Below, in pieces: positions 34,578 to 43,328 of a DNA stretch of 64,000 nucleotides. A program made the position numbers and the translations under genes. This DNA comes from Lachnospiraceae bacterium. Its GTDB lineage: Bacteria; Bacillota; Clostridia; Lachnospirales; Lachnospiraceae. Where the stretch lies: the NCBI GenBank assembly GCA_016282745.1, contig JAEELL010000022.1:1-64000 (forward strand). Direction: 5' to 3'. The notes under the pieces are model-generated. The model was not told the origin of the DNA, did not search any database, and saw only the letters and a list, made by a program, of their open reading frames with translations. Positions within the stretch are counted from its first letter, which is position 1, and every line of letters begins with the position of its first letter.

Positions 34578-35600
34578 ATGGCAAAAGCAAAGAAACTTCC
34601 ATCAGGAAATTGGAGAGTCCGAGTATTTGATTATACAGACTCTAACGGAAAGGATCATGTTAAGTCTTTCACTGCTCCTACAAAAAAAGAAGCTGAATAT
34701 TTGGCTACCCAATATAAACTAACTAAAAGAAAAATTACTCAATCAATCACTGTTTATGAACTCATAAATAATTACATTAGCATTAAGAGCAATTCTCTAA
34801 GTCCTACTTCTCTGAGTGGCTACAGATGTGATTTGAGAAATCATTTTGATTTAATAAAAGATATATATACAGACAAATTAACATCAGACAAGCTGCAAAT
34901 GTGGATTGACGGACTTGCTCTGAGACTCAGTCCAAAGACTGTTTCTAATTCATGGGGATTGCTTATGGCTGCACTGGATCACTATCATCAAAAACAAAGA
35001 TATGACGTAAAACTACCACAAAGACATCAAAAGCAGCTCTATACTCCCACTGATGAAGAAGTTCTTAGTGTTATATCCTATTTCAAGGAAAAAGGCGATA
35101 CTGACATGGTTATTGCTATCTATCTGGGTGCTTACGGTTCTTTAAGACGTTCAGAGATATGCGGATTAACCACTAAAGATGTGAAAGGAAATACAATTAT
35201 CGTTAATAAAGCTCTTGTTGAACTTCCAGATGGAAGTACTGTCCTAAAAACAACCAAAACTACTTCCTCTACAAGAACAATTCAATTACCTAAATTTGTT
35301 GTAGAAACATTTCCGTCAAAAGGAAATATAGTTAACCTTTCTCCGAATGTTATATCCAAAAGATTTATTGATGCAATTAAAAAGTTGGATGTTAATCATT
35401 TTAGATTCCATGACCTTAGAGCTTACTCTGTCAGCATAATGCACATGAAGAACATTCCTGACGTCATCCTGCAGCAACGTGGTGGCTGGGCTTCTGATAG
35501 AGTATTAAAACAGATATACAGACGTTCTATTTCAGACTTTGCGCAGAAATATACGGATGAAATAAACGGTTACTTTGAGCAGATAAACGAAAAAACTTGA
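34578..35600 (+). CDS. Tyrosine recombinase / integrase
   Basis: A 340-residue phage/ICE-type integrase. It has an N-terminal arm-binding region (KLPSGNWRVRVFDYTDSNGK), a SAM-like core-binding domain (ITVYELINNYISIKS), and a catalytic domain with the first Arg in GSLRRSEICGL, the HDLRAY box (His and Arg), GGWASD and the nucleophile Tyr in QIYRRS. All key catalytic residues are present, although the third box His is Trp. The gene ends 54 bases from the 3' end of ssrA, a frequent attachment site for such elements. Two copies of ACTTGACACAAA overlap its 3' end. Confidence 0.93.
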   Translation: MAKAKKLPSGNWRVRVFDYTDSNGKDHVKSFTAPTKKEAEYLATQYKLTKRKITQSITVYELINNYISIKSNSLSPTSLSGYRCDLRNHFDLIKDIYTDKLTSDKLQMWIDGLALRLSPKTVSNSWGLLMAALDHYHQKQRYDVKLPQRHQKQLYTPTDEEVLSVISYFKEKGDTDMVIAIYLGAYGSLRRSEICGLTTKDVKGNTIIVNKALVELPDGSTVLKTTKTTSSTRTIQLPKFVVETFPSKGNIVNLSPNVISKRFIDAIKKLDVNHFRFHDLRAYSVSIMHMKNIPDVILQQRGGWASDRVLKQIYRRSISDFAQKYTDEINGYFEQINEKT

Positions 35601-35619
35601 CACAAAACTTGACACAAAA

Positions 35620-35650
35620 GAAAAAGAACCCCTTAAAATAAGGAGTTCTT
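35620..35650 (-). terminator. Terminator of ssrA (and possibly the integrase)
   Basis: AAGAACCCCTT pairs with AAGGAGTTCTT (one mismatch or wobble) around a short loop. On the minus strand it is followed by TTTTTCTTTT, fitting the end of the tmRNA transcript. Confidence 0.75.
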
Positions 35651-35653
35651 CTA

Positions 35654-35992
35654 TGGAGTAGACGGGAGTCGAACCCGTGTCCAAAAACCAATTCCCTGTA
35701 CTTCTACGAGTGTAGTCTGTTGATTAACATTCCCTCCACTACCCGGTAACAGACAACCTGACAGCTTTAGTAGCTTCATAATACGCCCGATAGCTCAAAG
35801 CTTTGCTAACGTCGTTTCCTACATAATCGAAGCCCGGGTCCTAATGTGTAGGTGCACTAGGTCGGACTGCTGCCGCAATTAGGCAGCGTATGCTAAATTA
35901 TCTTCAGCGTTTATTATTAGTTTGCCATTTAACGCATTGCATACGACTCGCTTCTCCAGCTGCATAGCCCCTGTCGAAACCTTTACTACCCC
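35654..35992 (-). ncRNA. ssrA: tmRNA
   Basis: The 339-nt RNA begins GGGGTAGTAAAGGTTTCGACA and ends GGTTCGACTCCCGTCTACTCCA, giving the tRNA-like acceptor and T arms. The 5' GGGGUAG pairs with the 3' CUACUCC; CCA is not encoded. The tag reading frame can be read as GKLIINAEDNLAYAA followed by TAA and a GC-rich hairpin. It rescues stalled ribosomes with SmpB. Its 5' end directly abuts the degV stop codon, with no clear promoter between, so it may be transcribed from within or through that gene and then processed. Confidence 0.97.
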
Positions 35993-36874
35993 TTAATCAG
36001 AGGTTCTGTTCTTAGAATTGAAACCAACTCCAACAACCTTTGGTCCTGCATTAATTGCAACTGCAGCACCTATCTGAAACTCATAAACAGGTGGATATCC
36101 CAACTCATTTGTGAGTCTTTCAGCTAATTCATCAGCAACTGTTTTGTCGTTTCCATAGATAACAGTGTAAGGAGATCCTTCTTCCATCTCCTCTATAGCC
36201 ATGGATACTATGTTACTCATAAGTTTCTTCTCACCACGAACTTTTCCTGCAGTGATTATCTCATGATCCCATATCTTCATAACAGGCTTTAACCCTATAG
36301 TCTCACCAACAAATGCTGCTGCACTAGGTATTCTACCTGACTTTGCTGCATACGTCAATGAATACATTCCAAAATATATGCTGGTCTTAGTGAGTTTCTC
36401 CTTGACCGTATCAAGTATATCCTCAATTTCTTTTCCTTCCTGAACCATCTTTGCAGCTTCAATTACTGCCCAACCATATCCACAGTTGTAAGACTTTCCG
36501 TCAAAAGTATGAATATTCATCTTACCTTCTGCTTCAGGATGTTCTTCGAAAAAGTTCTCTCTTGCCATTATCGAATTGTTATATGTGGCTGATCCCTGAG
36601 AATTAATCAATACCAACACAATATCAGTATAACCTTCTTCAAACTTTTTATTATAAAATTCCTCAAATTCAAATGGTGTTATCTGTGATGTTGTAGGAAT
36701 TCCATCATATGACTCCATAATATTGTAGAATCCTTCATTGTCAAAGTCCTCGTTGCTGACATACGACTTATCACCAACTACAACTTTGAAAGGAATCACT
36801 TCAATATCGTACTCTTTTATGTATTTATCTAAAATATCACTGGCTGAGTCTGTGACAATTTTGATCTTGCTCAT
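35993..36874 (-). CDS. DegV family fatty-acid-binding protein
   Basis: A 293-residue DegV/FakB-type protein that binds a fatty acid for phosphorylation by FakA. It begins KIKIVTDSASDILDKYI, with the lipid-contact motif PTTSQITPFEFEEFY near residue 75 and the C-terminal GAAVAINAGPKVVGVGF segment. MSKIKIV is used as the start because GAGGT precedes it by five bases. A FakA-like gene begins at the left edge of the window. The stop codon touches the first base of ssrA. Confidence 0.92.
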   Translation of the reverse strand: MSKIKIVTDSASDILDKYIKEYDIEVIPFKVVVGDKSYVSNEDFDNEGFYNIMESYDGIPTTSQITPFEFEEFYNKKFEEGYTDIVLVLINSQGSATYNNSIMARENFFEEHPEAEGKMNIHTFDGKSYNCGYGWAVIEAAKMVQEGKEIEDILDTVKEKLTKTSIYFGMYSLTYAAKSGRIPSAAAFVGETIGLKPVMKIWDHEIITAGKVRGEKKLMSNIVSMAIEEMEEGSPYTVIYGNDKTVADELAERLTNELGYPPVYEFQIGAAVAINAGPKVVGVGFNSKNRTSD

Positions 36875-36962
36875 AAATACCTCACTTATCCCTAAATAGT
36901 TATATACCATTCAATTATATACTATTATTAAATTATTGCAACAGATGTTTGTTACACTGCAA

Positions 36963-38255
36963 TTATAAAAACAGTTCCCTTATCAACATATTTAGAGCGA
37001 GCTGATCCTTAATACCCATAAGTTCTCTGGCTGAATGCATTGCAAGTATCGGAACTCCCACATCCACAGTTCTCATAGGTAAAGATTTGGAAATAATAGA
37101 TCCAAGAGTACTGCCGCCTGTAGCATCAGATCTGTTTGAAAACAACTGACAGCTAGCTCCTGCGCTTTCACACAGATTCTTAACTATAGCAACTCCCTCA
37201 CTGTCATTTGCATATTTTTGTGAGGAATCTTTTTTTATAACAACACCTTTATTAAGCATGGCTTTCTGAGTAATGTCATTCTTTTCAGTATAATTTGGAT
37301 GAAGACAATGAGCCACATCAGCAGATAATATCAATCCTTCCGAAACATCAGTAAGAAACTCTTCTCTGCTTCTTCCAAGTGAAAGATATAATCTCTCAAG
37401 AATCATATTTAAAATAAGAGAAGCCGCTCCCTGCTTTGTTCCACTTCCGATTTCTTCATTATCAAACATAGCTATCATGTTGATTCCATTCTCTCGTTGT
37501 GCATTCTCCATTCCAAACAGACAGGCTTCAACAGATGTAATATTGTCGAGTCTTGGTGATGAAATCATGGTCTGATTTGCACCTGCAAAACAGCCTTCCT
37601 CATACTGATATGCAACAAGTTCCACATCAAGTATATCTTCGGGATTCACATCAATCTCTTTTGAAATATATTTAATCAGATAATCCTCCTCATTTATTTC
37701 ACCGTCAATAACATCAATAATAGGAAGCATATCTTTTTGTTTATTATATTCATAGCCTTTGTTTATATCTCTGTTAATGTGAGGTGCCAGATTTGGGACA
37801 ACAAGAACAGGCTTTCCTGCATCAAAAAATCTTACTTCCGGGGAAAAAGCAGTTCCCCCTTTTACCACAACCTTTCCTGCAACAGATAGCGGTCTGTCTA
37901 ACCAGGTATTCAGAATAGCTCCGCCATAGACCTCGACATTCAGTTTTAAATAATCGCCTTCCTTTATCTCACATTTGGGTTTGATTCTAAGACAAGGGAA
38001 ATCATTATGTGCCGTTGCAATTCTGATTTTCTTTTCGCCTTCCAGTCTTGCACCAACAGTAAACGCAACAAAAGAAGTATCATATACATTTATATAATAC
38101 TTCCCATTGTAAGAAATATTCCATTTCTCATTCAGACTAAGTTTTGTAAATCCCGCTTTTTCTAATCTTTCTTCAGCCATCTTTACAACGTGAAAAGGTG
38201 ACACGCACCTTTTCACTGTATTTAACAAACTTCTTGCAGCTTCAATATATTCCAT
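36963..38255 (-). CDS. M18 family aminopeptidase
   Basis: A 430-residue zinc metallo-aminopeptidase of family M18. Metal and catalytic residues are visible in TAHNDFPCLRIKP (near residue 80), MFDNEEIGSGTKQGA (near 265), ADVAHCLHPNYTE (near 325) and the C-terminal LAMHSARE. It is expected to remove N-terminal residues in the cytoplasm. Length is normal. Confidence 0.93.
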   Translation of the reverse strand: MEYIEAARSLLNTVKRCVSPFHVVKMAEERLEKAGFTKLSLNEKWNISYNGKYYINVYDTSFVAFTVGARLEGEKKIRIATAHNDFPCLRIKPKCEIKEGDYLKLNVEVYGGAILNTWLDRPLSVAGKVVVKGGTAFSPEVRFFDAGKPVLVVPNLAPHINRDINKGYEYNKQKDMLPIIDVIDGEINEEDYLIKYISKEIDVNPEDILDVELVAYQYEEGCFAGANQTMISSPRLDNITSVEACLFGMENAQRENGINMIAMFDNEEIGSGTKQGAASLILNMILERLYLSLGRSREEFLTDVSEGLILSADVAHCLHPNYTEKNDITQKAMLNKGVVIKKDSSQKYANDSEGVAIVKNLCESAGASCQLFSNRSDATGGSTLGSIISKSLPMRTVDVGVPILAMHSARELMGIKDQLALNMLIRELFL

Positions 38256-38293
38256 ATCATTTGTTCCTCTGCTTCTATATTATTATTGCAAAT

Positions 38294-39727
38294 TTATCTC
38301 TTTTTTACTTTAACAGTCATCTTGAGCTTCAATCCGCTTTTCAAAGTAACGGTAATAGTCGCTTTACCTTTCTTCTTTGCGGTTATTACTCCTCTGCTTG
38401 ATATTGTTGCAACTTTTTTATTTGACGATTTGTATTTTACAACATAATCACCTGCAGTCATTTTCTTAACCTTCAGCTTTTTATATCGCTTTCTTACTTT
38501 TAGAGTAATTGATTTCTTGTTTAATTTTCCTGTAGGCTTTAACTTTGCAATACGTTCGATTTTTGTACACAGACCACATTTGTTACATATATATCTCTTC
38601 TCTCCGTATTCAAACAATGTAGGCTTCTTTTTAGTAATCCATTTACCTCCGGAATGAGTTGTACAATACGAATTGTAGTAGAAGTTTGCATCAACGTTTC
38701 CGTTTATACCATTGAATTTTGCTGTGGACGTATACTGCCACATCTGATATAAGCCTTTATATCCACACGCCGAATTGTACTGTGCCACCCATCTGTACCA
38801 TTGGTTAAGCACAGGATCAGTCAGTTTGTATGTCCACCAACTGAGATTTGCATATACTCCTGCATCATATCCTGCCATCTTTATACTCTTGCAATAATAA
38901 TCCGCCAACTCACACAGTTTCTTATTTGCGACTTTAAATGTTGAGTTATCTTCCATATCAAGATAAACCGGAAGCTGCGGTTTTGCCTTCACGCTCTTAA
39001 GAAGTCTTAAAGTGTGATCAACTTCACTCTTTATCATCTTCTCATTTACTGCATAAGAATACAGATAAACGCCATATGGTATCTTGTATTTTTCACAAGC
39101 CTCTACGTACTTTTTAAAATTAGGATCATCCTGGGATTTGATATCAGATCCATATCCGCATCTGATAATCACAAAAGAAACATCTTCCTTTAATAACTTT
39201 TCCCAATTAATAGTGCCCTGGTACTTACTTATGTCAATACCTTTTGAAACAGCACCCTCAATCACGATTTTTTTGTCATTGTAATACTTTCCATCATACT
39301 TTTCCCAGGCCTTAATTTTTCCTTTAGTTGTAGTCTCAACCTGAGTAGTAACAATCTCGGTTGTTACTACTTCGCTAACTGTTTCAGAAGCTGTCTCACT
39401 AACCGTTTCGCTGACTGTCTCACTAACTGTCTCACTGACCGTTTCGCTGACTGTTTCACTGACTGTTTCACTTATAGTTTCTTTATTATAAAATGAAGTT
39501 GTCTCATCCTTTTTCTCTACTAAGGACTTGCCTTCAAGTCCGGTTTTCTCAACTGTGTATTTGTCTGCCTTATTACTATCATTTCCACCTGCAGTTTCTT
39601 CCTGAGCATAAACTCTGTTATTTACATTGCCTGTTGCTCCAAATACATTTCTGTCACTTCCAACAATATTTATATTTGAACACATTATAGCCGTAGCACA
39701 TAATAGTGAAATTATCTTTTTATTCAT
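38294..39727 (-). CDS. Secreted GH25 lysozyme-like protein with SETV linker and Big-like domain
   Basis: The 477-residue protein has an N-terminal signal peptide (KKIISLLCATAIMCSN), a linker made of about eight SETV repeats near residues 85-125, and a GH25 muramidase domain (KGIDISKYQGTINWEKL; catalytic acids in YLDMED near 240). A Cys-containing segment (YICNKCGLCTKI) and a C-terminal Ig-like BIG2-type domain (YKSSNKKVATISSRGVITAKKKGKATITVT) follow. It likely cuts peptidoglycan in the cell wall or lumen. The start four codons into the frame gives the better signal peptide and has GGAGAG upstream. Confidence 0.9.
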   Translation of the reverse strand: MNKKIISLLCATAIMCSNINIVGSDRNVFGATGNVNNRVYAQEETAGGNDSNKADKYTVEKTGLEGKSLVEKKDETTSFYNKETISETVSETVSETVSETVSETVSETVSETASETVSEVVTTEIVTTQVETTTKGKIKAWEKYDGKYYNDKKIVIEGAVSKGIDISKYQGTINWEKLLKEDVSFVIIRCGYGSDIKSQDDPNFKKYVEACEKYKIPYGVYLYSYAVNEKMIKSEVDHTLRLLKSVKAKPQLPVYLDMEDNSTFKVANKKLCELADYYCKSIKMAGYDAGVYANLSWWTYKLTDPVLNQWYRWVAQYNSACGYKGLYQMWQYTSTAKFNGINGNVDANFYYNSYCTTHSGGKWITKKKPTLFEYGEKRYICNKCGLCTKIERIAKLKPTGKLNKKSITLKVRKRYKKLKVKKMTAGDYVVKYKSSNKKVATISSRGVITAKKKGKATITVTLKSGLKLKMTVKVKKR

Positions 39728-39746
39728 CGTACTCTCCATATATTAT

Positions 39747-40550
39747 TTATTTGTTGTTCAACAAAACCATATCTTCATCACTAATCACAAAATCCACTTT
39801 TGCGTTGTCAATTATTCTCTGTTCTTTTGTAGATTTCGGTATGACAATTGCATTGTTTTGTATACAATATCTTATGCACAACTGTGCCGGTGTGACACCA
39901 TATTTGCCTGCCATTTCAACAATTGTTTCGTCACCGATAATTCTCCCCGTTGCAAGAGGTGAATATGCCATAAGCTGAATATTCTTCTCTTTTAACAATG
40001 CTACTGTCTCTTTTTGACTGTTTCCAATATGGAAGCAAATCTGATCAACCATAGGAACAACATTGCACATTTCAAGTATAGGATTAAGATGTTGTGGCTC
40101 AAAGTTAGATACACCAATTGCTCTTGCCTTTCCTGTTGCATATATTTCCTCAAACGCCTTCCAGATTTCAATATTTTCTTTTGTGCAATCCTTTCCCCAC
40201 TGATCCCAAGGCCATGGTGCATGAATCAGATACAAATCAATATATCCCAAATCAAGTGCTTCCATTGATTTTTCAAAGCATTCTTTTGCTATATCATACC
40301 CTTTGTGCTCAGCAGGTAATTTTGTGGTAACAAACACTTTCTCTCTTGCAATACCGAAATCTCTGATTGCCTTACCAACGCTTGCCTCATTTCCGTATGC
40401 CATTGCAGTATCAATGTGTCTGTATCCGTTTTTTAATGCCCACATGACTGAATTGTATGTTTCTTCACCGTCTGGAATCTGCCATGTTCCAAGTCCCATC
40501 TTTGGTACCTTAACTCCGTTTGCCAATGTGTAAGTTTCATTTAATATCAT
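39747..40550 (-). CDS. Aldo/keto reductase
   Basis: A 267-residue NADPH-dependent reductase of the 2,5-diketo-gluconate reductase type. It has MGLGTWQIPDGEE, the catalytic GYRHIDTAMAYGNE (Asp and Tyr), the Lys in FVTTKLPAEHKG, the DLYLIHAPWPW His, and C-terminal IPKSTKEQRIIDN for cofactor binding. MILNETYT is chosen as start because GAGGAGA precedes it. The substrate is unknown. Confidence 0.93.
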   Translation of the reverse strand: MILNETYTLANGVKVPKMGLGTWQIPDGEETYNSVMWALKNGYRHIDTAMAYGNEASVGKAIRDFGIAREKVFVTTKLPAEHKGYDIAKECFEKSMEALDLGYIDLYLIHAPWPWDQWGKDCTKENIEIWKAFEEIYATGKARAIGVSNFEPQHLNPILEMCNVVPMVDQICFHIGNSQKETVALLKEKNIQLMAYSPLATGRIIGDETIVEMAGKYGVTPAQLCIRYCIQNNAIVIPKSTKEQRIIDNAKVDFVISDEDMVLLNNK

Positions 40551-40650
40551 TTGTTTTGTCTCCTCTTCATAAATCATAATCAAAAAAAATAATAAATAAC
40601 TGCGTTGCAAAATCATACCCTGAAATACTTTTTATTCCAGGGTGATTTTA

Positions 40651-40676
40651 TTCAAACGCCACAAATGACGTTTGAA
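40651..40676 (-). terminator. Terminator of trxA
   Basis: TTCAAACG pairs with CGTTTGAA around a 10-base loop, 20 bases beyond the trxA stop. A second stem, CCCTG/CAGGG at about 40618-40642, follows. Confidence 0.65.
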
Positions 40677-40696
40677 TAGTTATTGGTATTAAATAT

Positions 40697-41008
40697 TTAC
40701 TGAGCTATAAATTCTAAAATTTCCGATTTTGAAATAACTCCTATTGATGTTGCTACCACTTCTCCATTTCTGAACAATGCAAGAGTCGGAATACTCATAA
40801 TGTTATACTTTCTTGCAATATTAAGATTATCATCCACATTAATCTTGCAAACTTTTACATCTCCCTGTTCCTCTGCCACACTATCAACTATCGGTGACAA
40901 CATCTTACAGGGACCACACCATGCAGCCCAAAAATCAACTAAAACAGGAATATCACTTTCAAGAACTTCTTTTTCAAAATTTGACTCCGTAACTTCAATA
41001 ACTGCCAT
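40697..41008 (-). CDS. trxA: Thioredoxin
   Basis: A 103-residue thioredoxin with the redox motif FWAAWCGPCKML (Cys near residues 31 and 34) and the cis-Pro segment SIPTLALFRNG. MAVIEV is chosen as start because AAAGGAG lies correctly before it. It reduces protein disulfides in the cytoplasm. No thioredoxin reductase gene is adjacent. Confidence 0.97.
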   Translation of the reverse strand: MAVIEVTESNFEKEVLESDIPVLVDFWAAWCGPCKMLSPIVDSVAEEQGDVKVCKINVDDNLNIARKYNIMSIPTLALFRNGEVVATSIGVISKSEILEFIAQ

Positions 41009-41060
41009 AGCAATTCTCCTTTCATGTTTATGAAACACTGTACATTTAAAAGTATATCCG

Positions 41061-42209
41061 TTATCTCTTGTCTTTATCTGATTTCAGGAAAATCCTCAAC
41101 ACAATAAACGGAATAAATACAATAAATACAGTTGCGTATCCGATATACGTATAACCTGTGCTAACGATATTTGAAATTCCTATTTCTGAAATAAGTATTG
41201 CTACCATAACAAATATTAACGAAATCATAATATAAAAAATAGTACTTTTTGCAGCAGGAACATTGCATTTTCTATCGATAAGCCAAATGAAACGCTCAAC
41301 AACTCCCGCTAACAGGTTAACGCCTGTTGTAAATGCAGCAATAAACACAATTAACAAAATAAGATTACCTATAATAGCCTGATTCTGTCCCATGGCAAGA
41401 TCAAGAATCGGAACCGTATCGTATTTACCGTTTCCTATTGCACCTGCAATAATAAGTCCTACAACAATCAGTTCTGTAACTATAGTATTGATAAAGAACA
41501 TCTCTACCATAGCACCATTAACTTCTTTCTCATCTGTGACATCCCTTACATGTGGAAACATAAATCCAATCGTACCAATCTGGAACATTGCAAAAATAAA
41601 TGCTGACTTAAATGCCAGGATAAATGTGCCCATTTTGGTTGCATTATCCTGATTAACGAACTCTTTCATAAGCCCGCTTGCTTCTTCCATAAACACATCT
41701 CTGGCTGAAAAAATTGCAGGTCCTAAAACTAACGCCAGTGCAAATATAATAATAACTGTAATTACTGAAGAATAATTCATTATAAAGTCACTTCCAAAAA
41801 TAGTCATAATGAACAGAAGCACTCCAACGATCAGGATACAAGTCATCTTGTCTAATTTAAATAAACTACCCAAAATAGCTGTACCTGTTGCAAAAGTAAC
41901 AGCTGAAATCAGACATACAATAATAACATATTCAATCTCGTATAAATTCGACATTACGACTTTATATTTTCCAAAAACACTGTCTGAAAATTCTCTGTAA
42001 TTGAAAGTCCTGTATTTATGGGCAAGTTTCAAGCCAACTCCAAATACAAACGCTATAAGAAGCTGTGCTATTACCGGCATAATAAAAGCCCAAATACCAT
42101 ACTTCATAAAAAACTCTCTAATCTGAACTCCGCTTGCAAAGCCTCCTCCAAACTGAGTAATAAAACCTACTGATGCAATACCTAGAATTAAATCACTTTT
42201 ATTTTTCAT
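41061..42209 (-). CDS. YkvI-family membrane protein
   Basis: A 382-residue integral membrane protein with about ten helices, beginning LGIASVGFITQFGGGFASGVQIREFF, the hallmark of the YkvI family (a LeuT-fold transporter group). The broken first helix rich in Gly is typical of ion-coupled transporters. Substrate unknown. AAGGAGTG precedes the ATG. It has a normal length for the family. Confidence 0.82.
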   Translation of the reverse strand: MKNKSDLILGIASVGFITQFGGGFASGVQIREFFMKYGIWAFIMPVIAQLLIAFVFGVGLKLAHKYRTFNYREFSDSVFGKYKVVMSNLYEIEYVIIVCLISAVTFATGTAILGSLFKLDKMTCILIVGVLLFIMTIFGSDFIMNYSSVITVIIIFALALVLGPAIFSARDVFMEEASGLMKEFVNQDNATKMGTFILAFKSAFIFAMFQIGTIGFMFPHVRDVTDEKEVNGAMVEMFFINTIVTELIVVGLIIAGAIGNGKYDTVPILDLAMGQNQAIIGNLILLIVFIAAFTTGVNLLAGVVERFIWLIDRKCNVPAAKSTIFYIMISLIFVMVAILISEIGISNIVSTGYTYIGYATVFIVFIPFIVLRIFLKSDKDKR

Positions 42210-42243
42210 CTAAACACTCCTTAACAAAGTCATATTTTTTCTA

Positions 42244-43020
42244 TTACTCGTTCTTCCCTTTTCTACTCCAAATGCCGTCAGACTCCATTCTGTCCCAATC
42301 TGCGTACAGAACTTTCATCTTCTTGCCTCTATAGCCTGTAACCTGTTTTTCATTGATATATTTTTGCTTAATCAGGTTATCCAAAGCATTCTTCACTTTG
42401 TCTTCCTGTACATGATTACGTTCAGCAACATTCTTGACAGTCTTCCAATATGTAACAAACTTTCTCTTATTCTTTGAGCTTCTGATTTTCGATAAGCTCT
42501 CTAAAATCAGATCATTATAATGATTCTTCTCCTGAGACTGTCTTGGCATCTCCACATAACTGGTTGCCTCTGATTTTAATCTGTTGCTAAAACCAAATTT
42601 CACACCATAAATTACAACTTTTTTCCCAAGTTCTTTGAGATACTTCACAACCATTGTAAAATGAGCATCTCCCGTAAAAATAATATAAACTTTTTCTTTT
42701 CCTTTTTTTGCTGCACTCCTGTATATTGCGTCCAGCATTATCACATCTGTAAAATCCTTATCAATACCATCTTTCTCACTTGCGGTGTGGACGATGTTCT
42801 TTGATATCCCCCTTAATCTTTTTAAATCATTACCAATATTGTTCTCAGAAAAATCTCCAAAAATACTGAGTTTTTCAATATCATACTCACCTCTGAGCTC
42901 CTCGAGCCATTCCTCAACGTTCGGCTTCATCTGGTATCGGTTTCTGTATCCGTAATACCAATGCTCATAATCAACAAATACGGTAGCCTTTGGTTTTTTG
43001 TCGCCACCAAACCCAAACAA
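42244..43020 (-). CDS. NYN-domain (LabA-like) putative RNase
   Basis: The 258-residue protein opens with an NYN/PIN-like nuclease domain: ATVFVDYEHWYYGY (first Asp near 16), KDFTDVIMLDAIY, and FTGDAHFTMVVKYL, giving the expected acidic metal-binding residues. The C-terminal 90 residues look like a winged-helix domain (NVAERNHVQEDKVKNALDNLIKQKYI). Such proteins are thought to act on RNA. A TTG start is used because GGAGG lies seven bases upstream; an ATG between them is out of frame. It could be a regulatory RNase. Confidence 0.78.
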   Translation of the reverse strand: MFGFGGDKKPKATVFVDYEHWYYGYRNRYQMKPNVEEWLEELRGEYDIEKLSIFGDFSENNIGNDLKRLRGISKNIVHTASEKDGIDKDFTDVIMLDAIYRSAAKKGKEKVYIIFTGDAHFTMVVKYLKELGKKVVIYGVKFGFSNRLKSEATSYVEMPRQSQEKNHYNDLILESLSKIRSSKNKRKFVTYWKTVKNVAERNHVQEDKVKNALDNLIKQKYINEKQVTGYRGKKMKVLYADWDRMESDGIWSRKGKNE

Positions 43021-43231
43021 AACATTACCTCCTCTCCTTGTATTTTTTCATCTCTCATCCCATACATATATAATAACGCTTTTTTATTATTTTTACTAGC
43101 AATTTCTTACATAAATGTACTATTTTTTGCAATATTTATTCATCAATTTATACAAATTGTAAAAGTTAGTCCATAAAGAATTCAAACCTGTATAAACAAA
43201 ATCCAAAACTCGCCTGTAATCGGCATTTTAA

Positions 43232-43260
43232 TTGACATACAATACTAATTATGATAACTT
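43232..43260 (+). promoter_or_regulatory. Promoter of trpS
   Basis: A perfect TTGACA (43232-43237) and TAACTT (43255-43260) are 17 bases apart. The gap from 43021 to 43230 between the divergent genes holds nothing else I can support. Confidence 0.65.
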
Positions 43261-43275
43261 TGTTGATGGAATAAA

Positions 43276-43303
43276 ATTACTTAAAGAAGAAGGTTTAAGT
43301 AAT
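43276..43303 (+). promoter_or_regulatory. Hairpin in the trpS leader
   Basis: ATTACTTAAA and TTTAAGTAAT form a perfect 10-bp stem with an 8-base purine loop (GAAGAAGG), starting about ten bases after the predicted transcript start and ending 12 bases before the GGAGGA ribosome site. There is no T-box here. Confidence 0.6.
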
Positions 43304-43328
43304 CTAATATATACGGAGGATTTTATTT

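Noticed and set aside
43100..43328. T-box before trpS
   Set aside because: No AGGTGG-type T-box or terminator stem is present, only a short perfect hairpin.
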